A stretch of 7,327 bases of DNA from DATBLE01 sp046735055 (GCA_046735055.1 JBKPSO010000150.1:1-7327), one strand, 5' to 3'; counted from the stretch's first letter, positions 1 to 6,733 are shown. Program-made: numbers and translations. The notes: a model not told the origin generated them from the letters alone.

Positions 1-1
1 C

Positions 2-828
2 GAATCGACCGGCATACCCACCGTCTCGCTCGTGCACTTCCCATACGGGCTCGCGAGGACGCAGATGCTGCGCGGCGCGGGCGCCTGGACGACCGATCGT
101 GCGCAGCTCAACGTCACGCGCAGCGGCCTCGGCTTGGAGCCCGCGAGAGACGACCTCGCTGCCTGGGAATCTGCCGAGCTGCTCCTCGTGACCGTCCCGA
201 AGTGGTTCGGTCTCGCCACGGACTATCCCGCCAACGTCCTCCATGCCGGGCCGCTCGGCGTGAGCCGGGCGCCGCACGGAGGAAGCACCTCTGCAGGGCG
301 AGCCCTTCTCCTTCTCAGCTTCAGCACGACCGTGATGCAAGGCCAAGTGGCCCTCATCCAGCGAGTCTGCGACGCGATCGCCGGTCACCAATGGACGCAA
401 TCCTCACCTTGGGACCAGCAGTAAGCGCTGAAGCGATCCGCATCCCACTCAACAACGAGGCGAGGCCGTACGGCGACCACGACCAGCTGCTCCCATGCTG
501 CGCTGCGGTCGTCACCCACGGCGGGCTGGGCACGACGCTCCGATCGCTCGCCCACGGCAGGCCCCTTCTCCTGCTCCCGCTTGGACGCGACCAGCAGTTC
601 AACGCGGGGCGCGTGGTCGAGCTCGGCGCGGGCATCTGCCTGCCTGTCGAAGCTTCTCCGCGCGAGATCGCCTCAGCCCTCCTCGAACTCCTCGCTCAAC
701 CACGGTTCAGGGAGGCCGCCGCCGATGCCGCGGCAGCGATCGCGGCCGACAGGCCTGACGAGACCGCGACCGAGGCGCTGCTCGGTCTCTGGGACCGCGG
801 CGCCTCCGCGGAATCCGGCGAAGCATGA
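2..828 (+). pseudogene. GT1/MGT-family glycosyltransferase, 5'-truncated and frameshifted
   Basis: This is the C-terminal part of a GT-B fold glycosyltransferase of the UDP-glycosyltransferase/macrolide glycosyltransferase type, which moves a sugar from a nucleotide-sugar to a small lipophilic acceptor in the cytoplasm. The frame is open from base 2, so the N-terminal acceptor domain starts outside the window. The first phase carries HFPYG and the inter-domain stretch LLSFSTTVMQGQ, then CDAIAGHQ up to about 391. The second phase resumes with DAILTLGPAV and includes the donor-sugar signature HGGLGT (517-534), then LPLGRDQQFNAGRV with the sugar-contacting Asp-Gln pair at 589-594. Joining the phases needs one extra base between 391 and 392, so one base is missing here. 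Everything else, including C-terminal helices and a natural stop, looks intact. A sequencing error is as likely as a real pseudogene. The acceptor cannot be told. Confidence 0.85.
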
Positions 829-886
829 AGACTTCGTCCGGGCAGTCAACCTTGTGCCGAACGGCCTAGCCGGTCGATTGCCGCAG

Positions 887-1141
887 TTACGCCATTGCGT
901 CGGCGACGGCCTCGCGCGGTCTCTCGACTGCGGGCCGCCGGTACGCGAACGGGTGGTGGAACGCCGTCAACGCATCCTCGGGCGCAACGTCGAGCTCCGC
1001 GATACTGTCGGCGGCGACGCGCGTGACCGTCACCTTGACCCGCCCGTCCGAGCTGTTCCACAACAGCCGGACGTCGAGGCCGTCGCCGGAGCGGTCGGCG
1101 AGCTCGACCCAGCTGTCGGTGCTGACTGTGTTCGCGGACAT
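887..1141 (-). CDS. Conserved actinobacterial small hypothetical protein (84 aa)
   Basis: I know of no assigned function. The central stretch DSWVELADRSGDGLDVRLLW, then GRVKVTVTR and ELDVAPEDALTAFHHPFAY, resembles small proteins commonly annotated as hypothetical in actinobacteria. The alternating hydrophobic and charged pattern suggests a compact beta-rich domain of about 60 residues, with a variable, Arg/Ala-rich tail. There is no signal peptide or membrane segment, so it is probably cytosolic. I chose ATG 1141 because AAGGGGG sits 5 bases before it. An in-frame ATG at 1171 would add ten residues, but has no ribosome binding site. The gene is convergent with the glycosyltransferase (58 bases between stops) and divergent from the Asp-box gene. 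The product family is recognised by sight only. Confidence 0.8.
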   Translation of the reverse strand: MSANTVSTDSWVELADRSGDGLDVRLLWNSSDGRVKVTVTRVAADSIAELDVAPEDALTAFHHPFAYRRPAVERPREAVADAMA

Positions 1142-1146
1142 CACTG

Positions 1147-1153
1147 CCCCCTT
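1147..1153 (-). promoter_or_regulatory. Shine-Dalgarno AAGGGGG deciding the start of the 84-aa gene
   Basis: Read on the minus strand, AAGGGGG lies 5 bases before ATG 1141. It can pair with the CCUCCUU tail of 16S rRNA with one G-U wobble. The same variant precedes the divergent Asp-box gene, which supports both start choices. Confidence 0.65.
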
Positions 1154-1279
1154 ACCTCGTGATGCACCCATGATTGCAGGGCCGGTCTTCGGCGGGAATG
1201 GGGCCAGCAGGTGTCTCGCGGTGCGGCTAGCCGTAATTTGACTTCCAACCAGGGTCCCGCAAAGGTTCCGGGCGTCCAG

Positions 1280-1306
1280 GCATAGGCGCCGGCCACGTGC
1301 CTATGC
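1280..1306 (+). promoter_or_regulatory. Hairpin / inverted repeat in the 5' UTR of the Asp-box gene
   Basis: GCATAGGC (1280-1287) and GCCTATGC (1299-1306) are perfect 8-base inverted repeats. In RNA, the stem extends by a G-U pair (1288/1298) and a C-G pair (1289/1297), leaving a 7-base loop. The 3' arm ends only 3 bases before the Shine-Dalgarno tract at 1310-1316. Position suggests a translation-controlling or mRNA-stabilising hairpin. As DNA it could equally be an operator for a dimeric repressor. It does not resemble any riboswitch known to me. Confidence 0.5.
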
Positions 1307-1309
1307 AGA

Positions 1310-1316
1310 AAGGGGG
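1310..1316 (+). promoter_or_regulatory. Shine-Dalgarno AAGGGGG of the Asp-box gene
   Basis: AAGGGGG, within a longer purine run 1309-1319, lies 4 bases before ATG 1321. It decides for this ATG over an in-frame GTG at 1297, which would lie inside the UTR hairpin and add eight residues ahead of a well-formed signal peptide. Confidence 0.65.
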
Positions 1317-1320
1317 GAGT

Positions 1321-2853
1321 ATGAGCGTGGCACGGAGTGTCCTGGTCGCGCTGGCCACCGTCGCGGTGGGTGCCGTGGCGGCCAGCGCGAGCGCCGGACC
1401 TTTCACAGTGGCGCCGCTCGTGACGGCTTCGGGTCCAAGCCCGTTTGCCGGTTGCACGGCCGGAGCGGCACCGGGAAGCGTGCTCTATCCCAATGCCGAG
1501 GAAGAGCCGTGGGTCGACGTCAACCCGACGAATCCGAACAACCTGATCGCGGTCTGGCAGCAGGACCGCTGGTCCGACGGCGGCGCGCACGGACTCGTCA
1601 CCGCCGTCACGGATGACGGCGGAGCGACGTGGACGCGTACGTTTCCGCACTTCAGCACGTGCGCTGGAGGCACGCCTCAGAACGGCGGCGCCTTCGACCG
1701 TTCCTCGGACCCCTGGGTGTCGTTCGGGCCAGACGGAACCGCCTACCAGGTCAGCCTCTCGTTCAACGTGACGAACAACGTCAACGCAGTCCTGGCGAGC
1801 CGTTCGATCGACGGCGGCCTGACCTGGAGCGAGCCGTGGACGATCATCCGCGACTCGGGCGACCGTGACGTGGCGTACGCGTTCAACGACAAGGAGTCGG
1901 TCACGGCCGACGCGCTGAACGCCAACTACGCGTACGCCGTCTGGGACCGCTTCGTGACCCCGAGCGGCACTTCGCGGGAAAGCATCGAGGGCCTGATCAA
2001 CTCGCGCTCGTTCCGCGAGCCCATCTGGTTCTCGCGCACGACCGACGGTGGTCTGACGTGGGAGCCGGCGCGGAACATCTACGACCTCAGCGAATTCAAC
2101 GGGACGATCGGCAGTCAGATCCTCGTGGCCAAGAACGGAGACCTGCTCAACTTCTTCGACGAGTTCCTGATCCACAAGAACGCGCACAAGTCACGCGGTG
2201 AATGGATGTCGGTCATCCGTTCCACCGACAAGGGCGTGACGTGGTCGAAGAGCTCGACCAAGATCGCGCCGAGCCGCGAGAGGGTCGCTTTCGACCCGGA
2301 TACGGGCCGGAACATTCGGGCCGAGGGCGGGCTCCCGGAGGTAGCGATCGACCGAACGAGCGGCGCGCTCTACGTCGTCTGGCAGGACGCGAGCTTCAGC
2401 GGCGTCGACGAGATCGCGTTTTCGATGTCCACCGACAACGGGCAGACCTGGTCGATGCCGATCAAGGTCAGCCAGACGCCGGCCAGCTCCACCGTGGCAA
2501 ACCAGCAGGCGTTCGTTGCCGGCGTTCACGTCACGCCGAACGGAACCGTCGCGGTCACCTACTACGACTTCCGGAACAACGACGCGAGCCCGGGCGTGCC
2601 GACCGACTACTGGATCGTCCACTGCCACTCGGACTGCACCAACCCGGCGAGCTGGACAGGCAACGAGAACCGGCTCACGACCACGTCGTTCGACATCGAG
2701 CAGGCGCCGGCGGCCCGCGGGCCGTTCGGCTACTTCCTGGGCGAGTACGAAGGCCTGACGAACATCGGCAACGCCTTCGTGCCCGTCTTCGTAGCCGTGA
2801 ACAACGGCAACCCGGCGAACCGCACCGACGTCTTCACCACAACGGCCGGCTGA
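1321..2853 (+). CDS. Secreted BNR/Asp-box beta-propeller protein (sialidase-like fold)
   Basis: The 510-residue product begins with a classic Sec signal peptide: Arg5, a hydrophobic core at residues 7-21 and a likely cleavage after ASA (residues 23-25), so it should be exported. The mature part carries five Asp boxes (S/T-x-D-x-G-x-T-W): TDDGGATW 97-104, SIDGGLTW 162-169, TTDGGLTW 240-247, STDKGVTW 301-308 and STDNGQTW 370-377. Their 61-78 residue spacing fits a six-bladed propeller. An early EEEPWVDVNPTNPNNL motif is typical of proteins annotated as sialidase family. I see no FRIP/YRIP motif, so true exo-sialidase activity is doubtful; a surface-binding or other glycan-related role is possible. 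Cys114, Cys435 and Cys439 may form disulfides. There is no C-terminal anchor. The start is set by the Shine-Dalgarno 4 bases upstream. The gene looks monocistronic, with a strong hairpin 9 bases after its stop. Confidence 0.88.
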   Translation: MSVARSVLVALATVAVGAVAASASAGPFTVAPLVTASGPSPFAGCTAGAAPGSVLYPNAEEEPWVDVNPTNPNNLIAVWQQDRWSDGGAHGLVTAVTDDGGATWTRTFPHFSTCAGGTPQNGGAFDRSSDPWVSFGPDGTAYQVSLSFNVTNNVNAVLASRSIDGGLTWSEPWTIIRDSGDRDVAYAFNDKESVTADALNANYAYAVWDRFVTPSGTSRESIEGLINSRSFREPIWFSRTTDGGLTWEPARNIYDLSEFNGTIGSQILVAKNGDLLNFFDEFLIHKNAHKSRGEWMSVIRSTDKGVTWSKSSTKIAPSRERVAFDPDTGRNIRAEGGLPEVAIDRTSGALYVVWQDASFSGVDEIAFSMSTDNGQTWSMPIKVSQTPASSTVANQQAFVAGVHVTPNGTVAVTYYDFRNNDASPGVPTDYWIVHCHSDCTNPASWTGNENRLTTTSFDIEQAPAARGPFGYFLGEYEGLTNIGNAFVPVFVAVNNGNPANRTDVFTTTAG

Positions 2854-2862
2854 GCCGGCCTC

Positions 2863-2897
2863 TTTGGGGGGACCCTGCATCGGCGGGTCCCCCCAAA
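2863..2897 (+). terminator. Strong GC hairpin after the Asp-box gene, probable terminator
   Basis: A perfect 13-base inverted repeat (TTTGGGGGGACCC, 2863-2875; GGGTCCCCCCAAA, 2885-2897) closes a 9-base loop. It begins 9 bases after the stop at 2851-2853. There is no U-tract on either strand; the right arm is followed by AA and then GC-rich sequence. It is therefore not a textbook intrinsic terminator, but such hairpins without a U-tract often end transcripts or protect 3' ends in actinobacteria. It separates this gene from the MMPL exporter. Confidence 0.65.
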
Positions 2898-2972
2898 AAC
2901 TCCGGTTCCGGGTGATTCCTAACGGCGAGCCGGAATTGAGGGGCTCGGGAGATCGTTGAGTCGGCCGAGGGC

Positions 2973-2978
2973 TACTGT
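2973..2978 (+). promoter_or_regulatory. -10 box (TACTGT) of a probable leaderless MMPL transcript
   Basis: TACTGT fits the actinobacterial TANNNT -10 consensus and ends 8 bases before ATG 2987, so transcription would start at or just before the A of the start codon. No Shine-Dalgarno exists at normal distance; the nearest GAGG is 16 bases away. No good -35 box is visible 17 bases upstream. Confidence 0.45.
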
Positions 2979-2986
2979 TTGCCGAG

Positions 2987-5173
2987 ATGGGCCTGACCGA
3001 GAGGCTCGCACGGTCGTCGAGCCGCCATCCCCGCCGCACCTTCGGCGCCTGGGTCGGTGCGATCGTGGTCGCGCTCGCGCTGACGATCACCTTTCTGCCC
3101 GGGAACCTGACGACCAACGGACACGTGACCGGGACGCCGGAGTCGAAGCAGGCGGAGGATCTCTTCGGCCAGCGGTTACCGCCCGACAAGAACGCCGTCG
3201 ACGAGCTGATCGTCGTCCGCTCGGCGACCAGGACCGTCGACGACCCCGGCTTCAAGGCGTTCGTCGCAAGGCTCGTCGCGGAGGGCGAGGAGACCGGCGT
3301 CGTCTATCACGCTTCCGTCTACTACGACACGCACGATCCGAGGCTGGTCTCGAAGGATCGCCACGCGACGCTGATCGGCATCCAGCGCCAGCGAGACGTC
3401 GACCGGCTCCTGAGCGTGGTCGAGCAGGACGACGGGCGTCAGGGCTTCAACGTCGTGATGACCGGCGAGGGCACGCTCGACCACGACTTCAACGAGCTCT
3501 CGCAGCACGATCTCAAGTCGGGCGAGCTCCAGGTCGGGTTGCCGGCCGCGCTGGTGGTGCTGATTCTCGTCTTCGGGGCCATCGTCGCCGGCCTCGTCCC
3601 GCTCCTGATGGCGATCGTCTCGATCGTGGTCGCGCTCGGGCTGTGCGCGCTCGTCGCCGAGGCGTTCACGCTCTCGGTCTTCGTCGTGAACATGCTCACG
3701 GGGATGGGGCTCGCGCTCGGGATCGACTACTCGCTGTTCGTCGTCTCGCGCTACCGCGAGGAGCGCGGGCGCAAGCGATCCGAGCTCGACGCGATCGCAG
3801 TCGCGGGGGCGACCGCGAGCCGCGCGGTTCTGTTCAGCGGCTCGGTGTTCGTGATCGCGATGATCGGGATGCTGCTCGTGCCCTCGAACGTGATGAAGAG
3901 CCTCGCCGTCGGAGCGATCTCCGTCGGCATCGTCTCGGTGCTCGCCGCGCTGACCTTGCTGCCCGCGCTGCTCGGGAAGGTGGGCGACGGCGTCAACAAG
4001 CTGCGCGTGCCATGGCTCGGGCGGAACATCGGGGAAGCGTCGGCGCAGGAAGGGCGTTTCTGGGGCGCCGTCGTGCGGGCAGTGATGCGCCGGCCGGCGC
4101 TCTACCTCGTCACCTTCGGAGCGCTCCTGATCGCTGCGGCGATCCCGACCCTCGGGCTGAACCTCGGCGCGAGTGGGGTCAGCACAATGCCCGACCGGCT
4201 CGAGTCCAAGCAGGGCTTCGAGGCGCTCGCGCGCGACTTCCCCCAGGCGGGCTCGAGCCCCGCGTTGATCGCGGTGGTGGGGAACGTGCGCACTCCGCGA
4301 GTGCGGGCTGCGATCGCGGGGTTGCGGAAGGAACTCGCCGCCGACCCGGTCTTCGGGCGCAGCGACTTGCGCATCGCGCCGCGCGGCGATCTGGCCGCGA
4401 TCGGCGTCGAGATCGGCGGCGACAAGACGGGGCCGCGTGCCCTGGACGCCGTGCGGCGTCTGCGCTCGGTCGAGATCCCGCGAGCGTTCCGAGGCACCGA
4501 CGCGCGCGTGCTCGTCGGGGGCGACACCGCCGACAACGTCGACTTCATCGACGCGATGAACTCGTGGCTGCCGATCGTCTTCGCGTTCGTGCTCGGGCTG
4601 AGCTTCGTGCTGCTGACGATCGTCTTCCGCTCGATCGTGATCGCTGCGACTTCGATCGCGCTCAACCTGCTCTCGGTGGGAGCCGCCTACGGGCTCGTGA
4701 TCCTGGTCTTCCGCCACGGGATCGGCAGCGGGCTGCTCGGCTTCCAGCGCGTCGACGCGATCGAGGCGTGGGTCCCGCTGTTCCTCTTCGCCGTTCTGTT
4801 CGGCCTCTCGATGGACTACCAGGTGTTCCTGCTCAGCCGGATCAAGGAGCGCTACGACGAGAGAGGTTCGACGACGGACGCGGTTACCTACGGCGTCTCG
4901 TCGACCGCGCGGCTGATCACGGGGGCGGCGTTGATCATCGTCGCCGTATTCATCGGCTTCGCGATGGGCGACCTCGTCATGTTCCAGCAGATGGGCTTCG
5001 GTGTCGCGGTCGCGCTCCTGATCGACGCGACCATCATCCGCTCGGTTCTCCTGCCGGCGGCGATGCGCCTGCTCGGCAGATGGAACTGGTACCTGCCCCG
5101 CTGGCTCGAGTGGCTGCCGCGGATCCAGATCGAGGGGGCCACCGCGGAACAGCCGGTCGCCACTCCGACCTAG
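2987..5173 (+). CDS. MMPL-family RND transporter
   Basis: This 728-residue inner-membrane protein belongs to the MMPL/RND superfamily, proton-driven exporters of lipids and hydrophobic small molecules. The layout is standard: TM1 at about 19-38, a porter domain at about 40-183, TM2-6 at about 184-335, TM7 at about 370-390, a second porter domain at about 391-525, then TM8-12 to about 690 and a short cytoplasmic tail. The two Asp-Tyr pairs that form the proton relay in mycobacterial MmpL3 are both present: GIDYSLF (Asp247-Tyr248) and GLSMDYQVF (Asp610-Tyr611). The latter is followed by the family hallmark LLSRIKERYDE. There is no long C-terminal domain such as MmpL3 has. The start fits the typical N-terminus (TERLAR..RHPRR) and the -10 box suggests a leaderless mRNA. 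The substrate is unknown. The stop lies 7 bases from the convergent YcaQ-type gene. The sequence looks full length and intact. Confidence 0.95.
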   Translation: MGLTERLARSSSRHPRRTFGAWVGAIVVALALTITFLPGNLTTNGHVTGTPESKQAEDLFGQRLPPDKNAVDELIVVRSATRTVDDPGFKAFVARLVAEGEETGVVYHASVYYDTHDPRLVSKDRHATLIGIQRQRDVDRLLSVVEQDDGRQGFNVVMTGEGTLDHDFNELSQHDLKSGELQVGLPAALVVLILVFGAIVAGLVPLLMAIVSIVVALGLCALVAEAFTLSVFVVNMLTGMGLALGIDYSLFVVSRYREERGRKRSELDAIAVAGATASRAVLFSGSVFVIAMIGMLLVPSNVMKSLAVGAISVGIVSVLAALTLLPALLGKVGDGVNKLRVPWLGRNIGEASAQEGRFWGAVVRAVMRRPALYLVTFGALLIAAAIPTLGLNLGASGVSTMPDRLESKQGFEALARDFPQAGSSPALIAVVGNVRTPRVRAAIAGLRKELAADPVFGRSDLRIAPRGDLAAIGVEIGGDKTGPRALDAVRRLRSVEIPRAFRGTDARVLVGGDTADNVDFIDAMNSWLPIVFAFVLGLSFVLLTIVFRSIVIAATSIALNLLSVGAAYGLVILVFRHGIGSGLLGFQRVDAIEAWVPLFLFAVLFGLSMDYQVFLLSRIKERYDERGSTTDAVTYGVSSTARLITGAALIIVAVFIGFAMGDLVMFQQMGFGVAVALLIDATIIRSVLLPAAMRLLGRWNWYLPRWLEWLPRIQIEGATAEQPVATPT

Positions 5174-5180
5174 AAGCCGA

Positions 5181-6260
5181 CTAGGCCTGGAGCGCGTCCA
5201 GCCCGAGCCACGCGGCGAGGTCCTCCAGCTCGCCCTGCACGGCCCTGGTCACGGTGCGCGTGAACTTCACGTCCTCGTGAATCGTGTGCAGGCGCAAGAA
5301 AGCAGCCTTCCGGTCGGCGGTGGCGTCGACCTTCCCGACAAGCCGGTCGTCGTGGAGAATCGGGAGGGCGAAGTAGCCCCAGCGGCGCTGGGCGGCCGGC
5401 TTGTACATCTCGAGCGTGTACTCGAAGTCGAACAGCTCCTGGGCGCGGACCCGGTCGTGGACGAGCCGGTCGAAGGGCGACAGGACGGCCGTACGGCCCT
5501 CGAAGGACTCGCCGAGCGCGGCGGGGTCGACACGCCACTCGCCCTTGGTGCCTTCGACCACGGCGGGCTCGCCCGCGTCGCCGACGTCCCACGGCTCCAC
5601 CGGGACGGCCGTGGTCTTCTGGCGCGCGATGCCCAGCGCGGCGAGCCGCCGCTCGTTCTTTGCCCGGTCGGCCTCCTGGACCGAGGGGACGACGACGTCG
5701 GCCGGGTACACGCGCTCGGCCAGGTCCCACAGCCGTTCCCGCCCGTTGCGCCCGGCGATCGCAACCTCACCGCGCATCATCAGGCACTCCAACATCTGGG
5801 TGACGTTGCGGTTCTTGGTCCACCCGGTAGATGCCCACGGCACCACGGCGGTGTCCGGGATGTCGCGCGAGGTCAGCGGGCCGGAGCTGCCGAGCAGCTC
5901 CAGGATCTCTCGCCGGAAGCGGTCGTTGTCGCGAAACCAGATACGCGTGCGCTCGTAACGGGGCCAGTCGGCCGCGCCGGCGAGGTACAGGCCGAGGTCG
6001 CTCATCGGCCGCACGAGCGCGTTGTGCTCGAACAGGGTGCGGTCCTCCTCCAGGGCCTGCTGGAGCTGAGCGGGCTGGTACGCCGAGCCCAGGCGGCTCC
6101 AGGCGACGAGGTCGGCGCTGGGCGCGATCGCCGCGGTCGGATCGAGCTGCAGCAGGGTCAGCTGCTGCACGACCGCGAGCAGGTCGGTCGGCCGCGGCGC
6201 GTCGAGCAGCTGCGCGCGCACCGCGACGCGTCTGGCCTGCGCCCTTGTGAGCCGGTGCAC
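5181..6260 (-). CDS. YcaQ/AlkZ-type winged-helix DNA glycosylase (HTH_42 family)
   Basis: The 359-residue product matches the HTH_42 family, whose characterised members (E. coli YcaQ, Streptomyces AlkZ) remove bulky alkylated bases and unhook interstrand DNA crosslinks. From the GTG start, the N-terminal helices (LTRAQARRVAVRAQ) lead to the catalytic motif Gln38-Leu39-Asp40. This is the Gln-x-Asp form seen in YcaQ, rather than the Gln-x-Gln of AlkZ, at nearly the same position as AlkZ residues 37-39. Winged-helix repeats follow (about 110-190), then SPFDRLVHDR (261-270), FDFEYTLEMYKP (277-288), RRWGYFALPIL (292-302) and GKVDATADRK (309-318), all typical of the family. I prefer GTG 6260. A longer frame from ATG 6398 adds 46 residues with AT-rich third positions and no family similarity. 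The gene has no Shine-Dalgarno but has a -10 box 7 bases upstream. It is convergent with the MMPL gene. Confidence 0.9.
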   Translation of the reverse strand: MHRLTRAQARRVAVRAQLLDAPRPTDLLAVVQQLTLLQLDPTAAIAPSADLVAWSRLGSAYQPAQLQQALEEDRTLFEHNALVRPMSDLGLYLAGAADWPRYERTRIWFRDNDRFRREILELLGSSGPLTSRDIPDTAVVPWASTGWTKNRNVTQMLECLMMRGEVAIAGRNGRERLWDLAERVYPADVVVPSVQEADRAKNERRLAALGIARQKTTAVPVEPWDVGDAGEPAVVEGTKGEWRVDPAALGESFEGRTAVLSPFDRLVHDRVRAQELFDFEYTLEMYKPAAQRRWGYFALPILHDDRLVGKVDATADRKAAFLRLHTIHEDVKFTRTVTRAVQGELEDLAAWLGLDALQA

Positions 6261-6267
6261 GGACAGG

Positions 6268-6273
6268 AGGCTA
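6268..6273 (-). promoter_or_regulatory. -10 box (TAGCCT) of a probable leaderless YcaQ-type transcript
   Basis: On the minus strand, TAGCCT matches TANNNT and ends 7 bases before GTG 6260. The bases between are pyrimidine-rich and cannot act as a ribosome binding site. This layout helps decide the GTG as start. No convincing -35 box is seen. Confidence 0.45.
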
Positions 6274-6361
6274 CGTGTGCGCGTGCTCAGGGAGGTGGGG
6301 CTGGTGGACGTCCGCGGCAACGGGGGCCAAGTCAAGTCCTGCGAACCCGAGGGATTCTTGA

Positions 6362-6379
6362 GAAACGTTAGAAACGTTA
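6362..6379. repeat. Tandem 9-base repeat GAAACGTTA x2
   Basis: Two exact copies of GAAACGTTA (6362-6370 and 6371-6379) each contain the palindrome AACGTT. They lie in a locally AT-rich patch of the 134-base gap between the 96-aa gene and the YcaQ-type gene, about 100 bases upstream of the latter's start. They could be a regulator site or a chance repeat; nothing else in the window shares the motif. Confidence 0.5.
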
Positions 6380-6394
6380 GATGATTGCCAGATC

Positions 6395-6685
6395 TCATCG
6401 TCGACGCTCGCTCCGCCGGATCACCTCGCCCAGCGGATCAGTGCCTTTCTGCGCACCGCGCACGCCAGGGGCGATCATCGGCAGTCCGCGCATCCGTTCG
6501 TAATCGACGTCGCGAGCCGTGGTCTTCCACCTCGGAGCGCTCGTGTCGACGCCGTCGGCGGCCGCACGCCCGATCCGCCTGAGCACCGCGGCCTGCTGCT
6601 CGACGAGGCGAGCGCGCTCCCGTAGGTGTGGCCGTAGTCTCGCCTGGTCGAGCGGAAGACGCCCACCTCCCAGCTTCGAGCTCAC
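6395..6685 (-). CDS. Hypothetical protein, 96 aa, helical/coiled-coil-like
   Basis: I do not recognise this protein. Coding is supported by strong G/C third-position bias in this frame, by a natural stop, and by a -10 box 6 bases before the GTG start. Residues about 12-45 (LDQARLRPHLRERARLVEQQ onward) are charged and rich in Leu/Ala/Arg, suggesting an amphipathic or coiled-coil helix. A more ordered segment follows (SAPRWKTTARDVDYERMRGL, residues 49-68), then a Gly/Pro-rich MIAPGVRGAQKGTDPLG and a basic tail. There is no signal peptide, membrane span or metal site. A TTG four codons and more upstream in the same frame is a less likely start, as it lies in the promoter. The gene is transcribed away from the SagB-side region and towards the YcaQ-type gene, 134 bases ahead, with its own apparent promoter. 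Confidence 0.6.
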   Translation of the reverse strand: MSSKLGGGRLPLDQARLRPHLRERARLVEQQAAVLRRIGRAAADGVDTSAPRWKTTARDVDYERMRGLPMIAPGVRGAQKGTDPLGEVIRRSERRR

Positions 6686-6691
6686 CTGCCG

Positions 6692-6697
6692 AGCATA
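6692..6697 (-). promoter_or_regulatory. -10 box (TATGCT) of the 96-aa gene, leaderless
   Basis: TATGCT on the minus strand is close to the TATAAT consensus and ends 6 bases before GTG 6685, placing the transcription start on or next to the start codon. There is no Shine-Dalgarno. Confidence 0.45.
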
Positions 6698-6727
6698 AGT
6701 CAAAGCCCTGTCGTCGCATCCGTCGGA

Positions 6728-6733
6728 TAGGCT
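6728..6733 (+). promoter_or_regulatory. -10 box (TAGGCT) facing the SagB-side region, leaderless
   Basis: TAGGCT fits TANNNT and ends exactly 6 bases before ATG 6740. The bases between form part of the palindrome TAAGCTTA (6733-6740). This marks ATG 6740 as the intended start of the rightward gene, although its frame breaks soon afterwards. Confidence 0.4.

Noticed and set aside
1142..1171. Upstream ATG 1171 for the 84-aa gene
   Set aside because: It has no ribosome binding site, while ATG 1141 has AAGGGGG at 5 bases.
1238..1266. TTGACT (1238-1243) with AAAGGT 17 bases further as a promoter for the Asp-box gene
   Set aside because: The -35 half is good but the -10 half matches poorly, so it is not listed as a feature. 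It remains a possible promoter.
1141..5184. Several long open frames overlapping or antisense to the Asp-box and MMPL genes (for example minus 1141-2187, 2191-3255, 3176-4717 and plus 2956-5184)
   Set aside because: They are rich in Arg, Asp, Pro and Gly without any family motif and mirror the codon bias of the true genes. They are typical shadows in GC-rich DNA.
6330..6335. TTGACT on the minus strand as a -35 box for the YcaQ-type gene
   Set aside because: No TANNNT box lies at 16-18 bases. The box at 6268-6273 is too far away to pair with it.
5277..6371. Long plus-strand open frame opposite the YcaQ-type gene
   Set aside because: It has low-complexity composition and no motifs, while the minus strand carries clear HTH_42 motifs over the same bases.
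6261..6398. 46-residue N-terminal extension of the YcaQ-type protein from ATG 6398
   Set aside because: The first 15 or so codons have AT-rich third positions and the stretch does not resemble the family. GTG 6260 fits both the family N-terminus and a -10 box.
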